Shown in pieces: positions 1 through 7,257 of a DNA stretch of 64,000 nt. The stretch spans positions 1 to 64,000 of the forward strand of contig JBFGNS010000004.1 of assembly GCA_041574955.1 (NCBI GenBank), in the 5' to 3' direction. A model generated the notes under the pieces. It did not search any database and was not told where the DNA came from. It saw nothing but the letters and a program-made list of their open reading frames with translations. Every line of letters starts with the position of its first letter. Position 1 is the stretch's first letter. A program made the position numbers and the translations under genes. This DNA is from CALZJC01 sp041574955 (lineage in GTDB: Bacteria; Acidobacteriota; Thermoanaerobaculia; Multivoradales; JAHEKO01).

Positions 1-227
1 ACGGTGTTCGGGATGTCGTGGAGCTTCAGGTCGAGGAACACCGCCCGCGCCGCGCGCCGCACCTCCTCGACCACCGCCGGCCCCCAGCGCACGAACGCCT
101 CGAGCCCGACCTTGAGCACACCCACCCGCGGCCCGAAGTACCCCGCCCAGCGCACGATCTCCGCCCGCTCCGGGGAGTCCAACGCGACGGCCACCCGTCC
201 GAGGCCCGGAGCGGTCAAGCCGCGCAC
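1..227 (-). CDS. pyrF: Orotidine 5'-phosphate decarboxylase, N-terminal part (runs off the window)
   Basis: Decarboxylates OMP to UMP, the last step of de novo pyrimidine synthesis. Only the N-terminal ~75 residues are inside the window. The translation reads VALDSPERAEI near the start, then LKVGLEAF, and ends in VFLDLKLHDIPNTV, which is the family's first strand, substrate-binding lysine and the D-x-K-x-x-D active-site segment. A GTG at 227 is the likely start; a second in-frame GTG at 194 is possible. It lies 117 bp downstream of pyrD on the same strand, consistent with a pyrDF operon. Confidence 0.85.
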   Translation of the reverse strand, partial: MRGLTAPGLGRVAVALDSPERAEIVRWAGYFGPRVGVLKVGLEAFVRWGPAVVEEVRRAARAVFLDLKLHDIPNT

Positions 228-344
228 TCCCGGCCGACCGAAACAGGGCGACCTCTCCACACCAACGCTTTGCCGATCCATGCTTGCATCATCTTGGTCC
301 ACCACATCCGCAGAACAACCCACAGAAGCCCATTCTTGCTCCAC

Positions 345-1442
345 TCAATCCAGGTCCGCCCCCACGATCTCCGCCACGCTCGCGGCACCGTCGCGCTCCA
401 GCAGCTCGACGAGGCCGCGGTGGATCCGGCTCGCCAGGCCCGGCCCCGAGTAGACCAGGCCGGTGTAGAGCTGGACCAGCGAGGCCCCGTGGCGCAGCCG
501 CCGGTACGCCTCGGCAGCGGTCTCGACACCGCCGACGCTGACCAGCAGGCAGCGGCCAAACAGCTCGCGCGCCACCGCCCGCAGCAGGGCGAAGCTGCGC
601 TCGCACAGCACTGCGCCGCTCAGCCCGCCGGGAGGGCCGGCGCCGGCCACCAGCGAGTAGTCGATGGTGGTGTTGGCCAGGACCACGCCCGATGCGCCGG
701 CGGCACAGGCCGCCCGTGCCAGCTCCACCGCCGCGGCCGGGTCCTGGTCGGGGGACAGCTTGACCAGGTACGGCAGAGCGGTGGCGCCGCGCACCGTCTC
801 GAGCAGCTCGGCCAGCCGCTCGGGCCGCTCGAGATCGCGCAACCCCGGCGTGTTGGGCGAGGAGACGTTGACCACGAAGTAGTCGCATAACCCGTCGAGC
901 CCGGCTACCAGACGGCGGTAGTCTTCGGCGGTCTGCTCGGCCGGGGTGTCGCGGTTCCGCCCGACGTTGACCCCCACCGGGACACCGCGCAGCGGGCTCT
1001 TCTTGAGCCGCGCGGCCAGCGCCTCCTGGCCGCGGTTGTTGAAGCCGAGAGCGTTCTGCAGGCTGCGCTGAGCCGGGTGGCGGAACATACGCGGCCGGGG
1101 GTTGCCGGCTTGGGGCCGTGGTGTCACCGTGCCCACCTCGAGGAAGCCGAAGCCCAGAGCCTCGAGCGCCTCGATGGCGACCCCGTTCTTGTCGAAGCCC
1201 GCCGCCAGCCCCAGCGGTGCCGGGAACTCGAGCCCGAGAAGGCCCTGCCGCAGCCGCTCGTCGCACGGCCGGCAGCGGCGAGCCACCCGGCGGCGGAGCG
1301 GAGCGAGCGCCTGCATCGCCCGCAGCCCGGCCAGGCCCAGCTCGTGGGCCCTCTCGGCGTCGAGCGAGAACAGCAGCGGGCGCACCAGCCGGTACGGCCC
1401 GCCCTCGCGAGGCCGGGCGGCAGCGTCGTCGTCTGCTAGCAT
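345..1442 (-). CDS. pyrD: Dihydroorotate dehydrogenase (quinone), class 2
   Basis: Oxidises dihydroorotate to orotate with FMN, passing electrons to membrane quinone. 365 aa from the ATG at 1442, close to the usual class 2 length; an upstream extension is possible but would overlap the divergent gene. The class 2 N-terminal helix region (RPLLFSLDAERAHEL) is followed by GLAAGFDKNG, the NVSSPNTPGLR segment, VLANTT and a C-terminal SVGGV phosphate-binding motif. The active-site serine of class 2 enzymes is expected in the VNVSSPNT stretch. Followed on the same strand by pyrF. Confidence 0.93.
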   Translation of the reverse strand: MLADDDAAARPREGGPYRLVRPLLFSLDAERAHELGLAGLRAMQALAPLRRRVARRCRPCDERLRQGLLGLEFPAPLGLAAGFDKNGVAIEALEALGFGFLEVGTVTPRPQAGNPRPRMFRHPAQRSLQNALGFNNRGQEALAARLKKSPLRGVPVGVNVGRNRDTPAEQTAEDYRRLVAGLDGLCDYFVVNVSSPNTPGLRDLERPERLAELLETVRGATALPYLVKLSPDQDPAAAVELARAACAAGASGVVLANTTIDYSLVAGAGPPGGLSGAVLCERSFALLRAVARELFGRCLLVSVGGVETAAEAYRRLRHGASLVQLYTGLVYSGPGLASRIHRGLVELLERDGAASVAEIVGADLD

Positions 1443-1531
1443 CCCGTCGGGCCCTCGGCCGGGCGGGCTCGAGGCGCCCGCCACCGCCCGGAGCTTTCCC
1501 AAGCGTGAGGGCAGGCTAGCAGAGGGGTCGA

Positions 1532-3316
1532 TTGCCGTCCAAGCCGGATTCCGGCCGTCCAGCACACCGCCATCCGAAGCTCGAAGCGCTGGCGCTGGAC
1601 GGGCTTCCCGGCCTGCTCGCCGGCGTCCATCTGAGCGCCCTTCTGTTCTTCCTCAACCCGGACCTGCCGTTCACCAGCGGCCCGCTGCTTCGCGCCTCGG
1701 CCCTGTTCGGCAGCCTGCTGGCCGTGCTGTCGACCGCTTTGCTGGCGCCGTTCACCTGGGCCCGGCCCCAGCGCGCGCGCCGGATCCTGCCGTGGGCCAT
1801 CACCGTGGTGCTGACGCTGGCGGCGGTGCTCGACGGCGTGCACGCGTCGCAGTACTCGTTCTACCTGCCGCCCGGGATCAACGTGCGGCTGATCAAGGCG
1901 GCCCTCTGGCTCGGCCTGGCGGCGCTCGTGTTCTTCTACACCGCCCTGCTCCACAGCCTGCACCGGCGGCGGTACGGCCCGCGCAGCCGGGTGGGCCTGA
2001 CGCTGCTGGCGCTGGCGACCGTCTACGCCGTCGGCGAGCGGCGCGAGGCGTACCGGCCGCTGCCCTCGCGCGCCCCGCTGCCGTCGACCGTGGAGCTCGA
2101 GCCGCGGCCCAACCTGCTGGTCGTCGGTCTCGGCGGGGCGACCCTCGACGCCGTGCTGCCGCTCGCTCGCCAGGGCCAGCTGCCGTTCTTCGCCCGCCTG
2201 CTCGAACAGGGCAGCTACACACACCTGACCAACCTCGGTCCGCCGTCGCCGGCGGCCGAATGGACCACCGTGGCGACCGGCAAGCTGCCGTTCAAGCACG
2301 GCGTTGCGAGTCAGCGGGTGTTTCCGGCCGAGCTGCTGGCGGCGGGCGGGCCGGTGCGGCTGCCGCCCGCGCACCTCGGCTTCGCCTCCTGGGGCGGCCT
2401 GCTGCTCGACACCGCCCCGGTGGACACGCGACACTGGCGGGCGGTCGCGCTGTGGGAGATCCTCTCGCGGCTCGGGGTCCCGACCGGGGTCCTCGGCTGG
2501 CCGGCCACCCGGCCTGTGCCGGCGGGGCTGGCGTACGCCTTCTCGGACCGCTATTTCGCCGGCGACTCGACCGCCGACGGTGCCTCTCCGGCGGGGCTCG
2601 CCGAGCGCGGCGTCCTGTTCCGGGTCGAGCCCCAGGAGATCGACCCCGAGCTGGCCTCGGCGCTCGGCGACCAGGTGCCGTTCCGGTTGCTCGAGGCGGT
2701 GGCCGAGGACCTGTGGCGGCAGTCGCTGGCAGGGTTCCTGGCCGAGCAGCGCGCCGGGGTCCGCGCCCGGTTCGTGGTGCTGCCGGGCCTCGAGGAGGTC
2801 TCGCGCAGCTACTTCGGCGGCTACTACTACGCCCAGTTCGAGGGCACCCAGAAGCGGCGTCACCTGCAGGCCGCGCAGTCGCTCACCGCCTACTATCATC
2901 ACCTCGACGGCTTCCTGGAGCGCAGCTGGTCGCGCCTGACCGGACGCCGGCTGCTGGTGGTGGTCTCGGTGCGCGGCTTCACCGCACCGGCCGGCGCGCA
3001 CAAGCTGTGGCGGGCGATCACCGGCCGCGGTGTCGAAGGGCTCGAGACCGGGCCCGCCGACGGCATGCTGATCCTGGCCGGCGACGGCATCCATGCCGGC
3101 CGGCTGCTGGATCCGGCCGCGCCGGTCGACGTCATGCCGACCCTGCTGTACGGCATGGGGTTCCCGATCGCGCGTGACCTCGACGGCGAAGTGCTCACCG
3201 GGGCCTTCGACAGCGCTTTCCTGGCGCGCCACCCGCTGACTTTCGTGCCGTCCTACGAAACCCTGGCCGGTACGCCGCTTGAGCCCGGGCCGGCGGCGTT
3301 CAACCCTCTTTGGTGA
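1532..3316 (+). CDS. Membrane protein with alkaline-phosphatase-superfamily (phosphodiesterase-like) domain, probably catalytically degenerate
   Basis: 594 aa. About five hydrophobic segments fill residues 27-165, then an extracytoplasmic domain resembling type I phosphodiesterase/nucleotide pyrophosphatases. The family core is recognisable: GLGGATLD, then PSPAAEWTTVATGKLPFKHG, and a C-terminal APVDVMPTLLYGMGFP. However, residues expected to bind metal look changed. The usual G-L-D-G reads GLGG, and the usual S-D-H-G-F reads SVRGF. The candidate nucleophile Thr in AEWTT is kept. Start is TTG at 1532 with AGGGG about 6 nt upstream. Its end overlaps the convergent bactofilin gene by 17 bp. Function unknown; possibly envelope-linked or a pseudo-enzyme. 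Confidence 0.8.
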   Translation: MPSKPDSGRPAHRHPKLEALALDGLPGLLAGVHLSALLFFLNPDLPFTSGPLLRASALFGSLLAVLSTALLAPFTWARPQRARRILPWAITVVLTLAAVLDGVHASQYSFYLPPGINVRLIKAALWLGLAALVFFYTALLHSLHRRRYGPRSRVGLTLLALATVYAVGERREAYRPLPSRAPLPSTVELEPRPNLLVVGLGGATLDAVLPLARQGQLPFFARLLEQGSYTHLTNLGPPSPAAEWTTVATGKLPFKHGVASQRVFPAELLAAGGPVRLPPAHLGFASWGGLLLDTAPVDTRHWRAVALWEILSRLGVPTGVLGWPATRPVPAGLAYAFSDRYFAGDSTADGASPAGLAERGVLFRVEPQEIDPELASALGDQVPFRLLEAVAEDLWRQSLAGFLAEQRAGVRARFVVLPGLEEVSRSYFGGYYYAQFEGTQKRRHLQAAQSLTAYYHHLDGFLERSWSRLTGRRLLVVVSVRGFTAPAGAHKLWRAITGRGVEGLETGPADGMLILAGDGIHAGRLLDPAAPVDVMPTLLYGMGFPIARDLDGEVLTGAFDSAFLARHPLTFVPSYETLAGTPLEPGPAAFNPLW

Positions 3317-3725
3317 GCGGCATCGGCCGCACCACCGGCCGTTCCGACACCGGCCGCTCCGGCACCGCCGCCTGCGGCCGGCCGCGCTCCATCCGGCAGC
3401 TGCCCTCGAAGAAGGCCCCGTCCTCGATGACCAGCGAGGGGGTCGCGAGCTCGGCGTAGACCCGGCCCTGGGCCGTGATCTCGACCCGCTTTGCCGCCTT
3501 GACGCTGCCGCGCACCGTGCCGGAGACGAAGATCGTGCCCACCTGGATCTCGCCCTCGACCTCGCCGCGCTCGCCGACCACCAGGTCTCCCCTGGAGATC
3601 ACCTTGCCCGACACCTTGCCGTCGACGCGAAAGGTGTCCTCGAAGTGGAGGTCGCCCTGGATGTGGCTGCCGGCGTCGAGGAAGCCGTTGAGGTCCCCGC
3701 GCTCACCGTCCGACTTGAAGATCAT
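3300..3725 (-). CDS. Bactofilin (polymer-forming cytoskeletal protein)
   Basis: 141 aa. The central ~90 residues form the bactofilin beta-helix pattern: SHIQGDLHFEDTFRVDGKVSG, then repeated G-x-(V/I) turns through VRGSVKAAKRVEI and IEDGAFFEGSC. A proline- and arginine-rich tail follows. Bactofilins self-assemble without nucleotide and scaffold cell-shape or chromosome-segregation proteins; in Myxococcus they interact with ParABS. Here the gene ends the parA-parB run, starting only 3 bp after parB, so a segregation link is plausible but inferred. Confidence 0.9.
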   Translation of the reverse strand: MIFKSDGERGDLNGFLDAGSHIQGDLHFEDTFRVDGKVSGKVISRGDLVVGERGEVEGEIQVGTIFVSGTVRGSVKAAKRVEITAQGRVYAELATPSLVIEDGAFFEGSCRMERGRPQAAVPERPVSERPVVRPMPLTKEG

Positions 3726-3728
3726 CGT

Positions 3729-4562
3729 CTACCCCCTCTGGCCCATGAGCCGATCGTACAACCTCATGAGCTCTTCTTCGGAGTGAAAGTGGATGCGCAC
3801 GACGCCGCCGCGGCGGGCGCGGCGGATCTCCACCCGGGTCTGCAGCCGGCGGGTGAGCCGCTCGGCGGCCGCGTCGGTGTCGGGGTCCGCCGGGCGGGCC
3901 GCCGGCGCCTGCTTGCGGCCGGCGGTGCGCCGCTCGAGCTGACGGGCGCTCAGCCCGCCGTCGGCGGCCAGCCGCGCCAACCGCTGCTGCTCCTCGGCGC
4001 CGGCTACCGACAGCAGCGGCAGCGCCTGGCCGGCGGTCAGCCGTTCCTCGCGTAGCATCGCCTGCACCTCGGGCGGCAGCCGCAGCAGCCGTAGCCGGTT
4101 GGTCACCGTGGAGCGCGCCTTGCCCACCCGCACCGCGACCTGCTCCTGTGTGAGCTCGAACTTCTCCTGCAGCACGCGGTACGCCTCGGCCTCCTCGATC
4201 GGGTTGAGATCGCTGCGCTGCAGGTTTTCGACCAGGGCGGTCTCGAGCAGCTCCCGGTCGTCGGCGACCTGGCGCAAGACGACCGGCACCTCATCCAGCC
4301 CGGCTCGCCGGGCAGCGCGCCAGCGGCGCTCGCCGGCGACGATCAGGTAGCCGCCGTCGCCGTCGGCGGCGACCACGATCGGCTGCACGATCCCCTGGGC
4401 GCGGATCGAGGCCGCCAGCTCCTCGAGGCCCTGCTCGTCGAAGTCGGCCCGCGGCTGCAGCCGGTTGGGGCGCAGCTTCGAGATCGGCAGGCTCTGCAAC
4501 GCCCGCTCGGGCTCGAGCAGGGCGTCGAGTCCGCGCCCCAGGCCGCGTCGGCGGGTGCTCAC
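3729..4562 (-). CDS. parB: Chromosome-partitioning protein ParB (Spo0J)
   Basis: 277 aa CTP-dependent DNA clamp that loads at parS and activates ParA. The N-terminal RRGLGRGLDALL motif (ParA-contacting region) is followed by the ParB/Srx nucleotide-binding motif GERRWRA at about residue 77, then ENLQRSDLNPIEEA and a helix-turn-helix around residues 130-155. A low-complexity linker and a C-terminal dimerisation domain finish the protein. The GTG start at 4562 overlaps the parA stop (GTGA), so the two are translationally coupled. Two parS-like sites lie 1.5 kb upstream. Confidence 0.95.
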   Translation of the reverse strand: MSTRRRGLGRGLDALLEPERALQSLPISKLRPNRLQPRADFDEQGLEELAASIRAQGIVQPIVVAADGDGGYLIVAGERRWRAARRAGLDEVPVVLRQVADDRELLETALVENLQRSDLNPIEEAEAYRVLQEKFELTQEQVAVRVGKARSTVTNRLRLLRLPPEVQAMLREERLTAGQALPLLSVAGAEEQQRLARLAADGGLSARQLERRTAGRKQAPAARPADPDTDAAAERLTRRLQTRVEIRRARRGGVVRIHFHSEEELMRLYDRLMGQRG

Positions 4563-5317
4563 GCCGCCCGCCCCAGCAGCTCGCGGGCCAGCGCCAGGTA
4601 GGCCTCGGCGCCGCGGCTCTTGATGTCGTATTGCAGAATCGGCTGGCCGTGGCTGGGCGCCTCCGCCAGCCGGACGTTGCGCGGCACGACCGTGTCGAAC
4701 ACCTGGCGCCCGAAGTGGCGCCGTACCTCTTCCGACACGTCGCGCGACAGGTTGGTGCGCTCATCGAACATGGTCAGCAGGATACCGGCCATGCCGAGCC
4801 GCGGGTTGGCCGCGCCGCGGATCCGGCGGACCGTTCCGACCAGGGCGCTGATGCCCTCGAGCGCGAAGTACTCGCACTGCAGCGGCACCATCACCCGGTC
4901 GGCCGCCGTCAGCGCCAGCACGGTCAGGTGGCCGAGAGAGGGCGGACAGTCGAGCAGGATGAGGTCGTGGTCGGCGGCCACCGGGGCGAGCGCCCGCCGC
5001 AGGCGGTACTGCCACCCCTCGAGACCTACGAACTCCACCTCGATGCCGACCAGGTCGCGGCCCGCGGGCACCAGCGCCAGGCACGGCATCGTAGTCGGCT
5101 TGACGGCGCGCGCGATCGGCGCCTGGCCGGTGAGGACGTGGTAGAGGTGGGGCGGCTCGGCCTCGACCCCCAGACCGCGGGTGGCGTTGCCCTGCGGATC
5201 GCAGTCCACCAGCAGCACCTTGCGCTCGAGGGCGGCCAGGGCGGCGCCGAGGTTGATGGCGGTGGTCGTCTTGCCGACCCCCCCCTTCTGATTGGCGATG
5301 GCGAGTACCGTGGTCAC
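4559..5317 (-). CDS. parA: Chromosome-partitioning ATPase ParA (Soj)
   Basis: 252 aa. Deviant Walker A motif NQKGGVGKTTTAINLG at the N-terminus, VDCDPQGNAT as A-prime and LLDCPPSLG as Walker B: a standard short chromosomal ParA without an N-terminal DNA-binding domain. It binds DNA non-specifically as an ATP dimer and is cleared by ParB-parS complexes, moving origins apart. GTG start at 5317. Lies 46 bp downstream of rsmG, the common rsmG-parA-parB order near bacterial origins. Confidence 0.96.
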   Translation of the reverse strand: MTTVLAIANQKGGVGKTTTAINLGAALAALERKVLLVDCDPQGNATRGLGVEAEPPHLYHVLTGQAPIARAVKPTTMPCLALVPAGRDLVGIEVEFVGLEGWQYRLRRALAPVAADHDLILLDCPPSLGHLTVLALTAADRVMVPLQCEYFALEGISALVGTVRRIRGAANPRLGMAGILLTMFDERTNLSRDVSEEVRRHFGRQVFDTVVPRNVRLAEAPSHGQPILQYDIKSRGAEAYLALARELLGRAA

Positions 5318-5363
5318 GCTGGCCCCGTCGTGGCCGCCCCCGGCGCCGCGCCGAGCTCCGCCG

Positions 5364-5996
5364 TCATGGCCGCCGCCGCACTTCGACGATCCGCCTGCGC
5401 TCGCTGCCCGGCAGCGCCACGGCGCGCTCCACCGCGAAGCCGGCGGGCAGCTCGGGCGGCCCCTCGCCCCGCCACCACAGCAGCGCTCCCGAGCGGCTCA
5501 GCCGCGCGCACAGCGCACCCATCACCGCGGTCGGCAGCTTGACGGCGCGCAAGGTCAAAAGGTCGAACTCCTCGGGAAGCTCCGGCGGCAGGACGGCGGA
5601 GACTCTAGCATTGAGGCACCGGCACGACAACGCGGCGCGGGCGACCGCCGTGCGCAGGAAAGCCCACTTGCGCTGGCGCGACTCGACCAGCCAGACGTCG
5701 AGCTCCGGCCGCGCCGCCGCCAGCACGAAACCGGGGAAGCCGGCACCCGACCCCACGTCGACCAGCGAGCGGGCAGCCGCGCCGACGAGCGGCAGCGCCG
5801 CCAGCGACTCGCCGTAATGCCGCTCGACCAGCTCCGCGGCGGTTCCCGGGCCGACCAGGGAGAGCCCTCGCCCCCAGTCGCTGAGCAGCTCGTAGTGGGC
5901 CCAGAGCGCCGCCACCGCCCGGCCGGCGAGCGGCTCGGGGCTGGCGGCGCGGAGCCTCGCAGCGAAGGCGGCCCCGGTGAGCTCCGGGAACCTCAC
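5364..5996 (-). CDS. rsmG: 16S rRNA (guanine-N7) methyltransferase RsmG (GidB)
   Basis: 210 aa, the usual size. Methylates N7 of G527 in 16S rRNA using SAM. The SAM site reads LVDVGSGAGFPG, followed by ESRQRKWAFL and LLTLRAVKLP, all typical of the family. I chose the GTG at 5996, with GAGGCGG just upstream. The frame stays open to 6092, but the extra residues would be encoded by the parS-like tandem repeat and resemble no RsmG. First gene of the leftward rsmG-parA-parB-bactofilin run. Confidence 0.93.
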   Translation of the reverse strand: MRFPELTGAAFAARLRAASPEPLAGRAVAALWAHYELLSDWGRGLSLVGPGTAAELVERHYGESLAALPLVGAAARSLVDVGSGAGFPGFVLAAARPELDVWLVESRQRKWAFLRTAVARAALSCRCLNARVSAVLPPELPEEFDLLTLRAVKLPTAVMGALCARLSRSGALLWWRGEGPPELPAGFAVERAVALPGSERRRIVEVRRRP

Positions 5997-6026
5997 CGGG
6001 CCGCCTCGTTCGGATTGACCGACCAG

Positions 6027-6042
6027 GGTTCCACGTGGTACT
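6027..6042. promoter_or_regulatory. parS-like site 1
   Basis: GGTTCCACGTGGTACT matches 11 of 16 positions of the parS consensus TGTTTCACGTGAAACA, including the central CACGTG. It is the weaker of two sites and lies between rsmG and the divergent LAGLIDADG-type gene. Confidence 0.55.
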
Positions 6043-6093
6043 TGACGGTGTAACAACAGGAGCGTTCCACGTGACACATGACGGTGAAACAAC
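6028..6093. repeat. 36-bp-period tandem repeat carrying both parS-like sites
   Basis: Units at 6028-6057 and 6064-6093 agree at 26 of 30 positions: GTTCCACGTG, four to five variable bases, then GACGGTGTAACAAC or GACGGTGAAACAAC. Each unit holds one CACGTG core plus a downstream GTGWAACA half that resembles the right half of parS. The repeat may reflect duplication of a ParB loading site. Confidence 0.75.
6063..6078. promoter_or_regulatory. parS: parS-like site 2
   Basis: CGTTCCACGTGACACA matches 13 of 16 positions of the parS consensus, with the CACGTG core. It is exactly 36 bp from site 1 and spans the chosen GTG start of the LAGLIDADG-type gene, so ParB loading could block that gene's expression (inference). 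Confidence 0.72.
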
Positions 6094-6418
6094 TCCGCCG
6101 AGCGCCTTCGACGTCGGCTTCCTGCTCGGCTTGCTGGTCGGCGAAGGGCATTTCGGTGGCGACGGGCGGCAGCCCCAGGTCACCCTGCGGATGCACACCG
6201 ATCACGAGAGCCTGTTCCGCTGGATCGAGCGCACCTTCCCGGGGGGCCGATTGTACGGCCCCTACCACCACGGCGGGCGCAGCTACTACCAGTGGATGGC
6301 CCGCGGCGCGTTCCTGCGCCGGCGGCTGCTGCCGCTGCTCGAGCGCCACCTGTCGGCCGAGCTCGACGAGAAGGCGTTCGGCCGCTACCGCGCGATGCGC
6401 GAGCGCTACGGGCTGTAG
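6071..6418 (+). CDS. Small LAGLIDADG homing-endonuclease-like protein
   Basis: 115 aa. One LAGLIDADG-type helix reads GFLLGLLVGEGHF near residue 20, followed by RMHTDHESLFRWIERTFPGG and a C-terminal basic region. Single-motif proteins act as homodimers. It is free-standing: neither an intron nor an intein is apparent. A GTG at 6071 is preferred because AGGAG lies 8 nt upstream; a GTG at 6035 is the alternative. The start overlaps parS-like site 2, and the end overlaps khpB by 13 bp. It could be a domesticated DNA-binding protein of the origin region or a remnant mobile endonuclease. Confidence 0.72.
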   Translation: MTHDGETTPPSAFDVGFLLGLLVGEGHFGGDGRQPQVTLRMHTDHESLFRWIERTFPGGRLYGPYHHGGRSYYQWMARGAFLRRRLLPLLERHLSAELDEKAFGRYRAMRERYGL

Positions 6419-7251
6419 GGCCCCGGCTCGCCATCGCCGGCCGGGCCGGCGGCCAGGATCACGAGCCGCTTGAACAGCCCTCGCCCGCGGCTCTCGGTGG
6501 CGATCTCCGGATCGCCGGCGAGCGCCAGGTGGACGATCCGCCGCTCGTCGGGAGGCAGCGGCGGCAGCGTCTGGGCCTCGCCCGTGCGCCGCACCTCTTC
6601 GGCCTTCTCCTTCGCCATCTGCTCGAGCCGCAGCTTGCGCTGCTCGTGGAAGCCGCCGGCGTCGACGCGCACGAAGCGCGAACCACCGGTCAGCCCGCGC
6701 AGCATGCGCGGCAGGAGGTGCTGGATCGCCAGCAGGCCGGCGCCGTTGTCGGCAAGCAACAGCTCGTGGTCGTCCCCGGCGACCTCCACGTCGATCCTCT
6801 CGACGCCGTCTCCCGCCCGCGCGCGCGAGTCCAACCCGGCCAGCTCCAGCAGCTGGTTGGCGGCCAGCTCGACCGCCGCGATCTCGTCGAGGTCGGGGCG
6901 GGCCGCGGAGCGCCGGGCGCGCGGCGCCCGCTCGCCGCGGGGCGACGCCTCCCGCTCACGACGAGGGGCCGGCGCGCGTGGAGCCGACACCTCGGCCGCC
7001 GGCGGGACCGGCGGCGAGCCCGGGGCGCCGGCGGCCGACGCCGGCGGCGGCTCCGCCTCGGCCCGCGGCTGGCCGGGCGGGCGGCGCGGGTTGTCGGGAT
7101 CGACGTCGATCACCACCGACCGGCGGGCGCGCAGGAAACCGTGCCGCTTCTCCACCCGCCGGTAGGCCAGCTCCTCGGGCTCCAGGCCGAAGTGCCGCGC
7201 CGCCGCCATCACCGCCTGCTCGAGGCTCCTACCCGAGAAGAACCGTCGCAT
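6406..7251 (-). CDS. khpB: RNA-binding protein KhpB/Jag (Jag-N, KH and R3H domains)
   Basis: 281 aa. The N-terminal Jag domain (FFSGRSLEQAVMAAARHFGL) ends near residue 50. A proline/arginine-rich linker runs to about residue 120, then come a KH-like domain and a C-terminal R3H domain (EKAEEVRRTGEAQTLPPLPP, ERRIVHLAL). KhpB pairs with KhpA to bind many RNAs; in Gram-positives it affects division and envelope growth. It starts 6 bp after yidC ends, in the conserved rpmH-rnpA-yidD-yidC-jag string. Confidence 0.92.
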   Translation of the reverse strand: MRRFFSGRSLEQAVMAAARHFGLEPEELAYRRVEKRHGFLRARRSVVIDVDPDNPRRPPGQPRAEAEPPPASAAGAPGSPPVPPAAEVSAPRAPAPRREREASPRGERAPRARRSAARPDLDEIAAVELAANQLLELAGLDSRARAGDGVERIDVEVAGDDHELLLADNGAGLLAIQHLLPRMLRGLTGGSRFVRVDAGGFHEQRKLRLEQMAKEKAEEVRRTGEAQTLPPLPPDERRIVHLALAGDPEIATESRGRGLFKRLVILAAGPAGDGEPGPYSP

Positions 7252-7257
7252 CGCTCT

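Noticed and set aside
5997..6092. N-terminal extension of RsmG through the parS repeat
   Set aside because: The encoded HVSRGT and VPRGT repeats come from the tandem DNA repeat and match no RsmG; a GTG with a ribosome-binding site at 5996 fits the family length.
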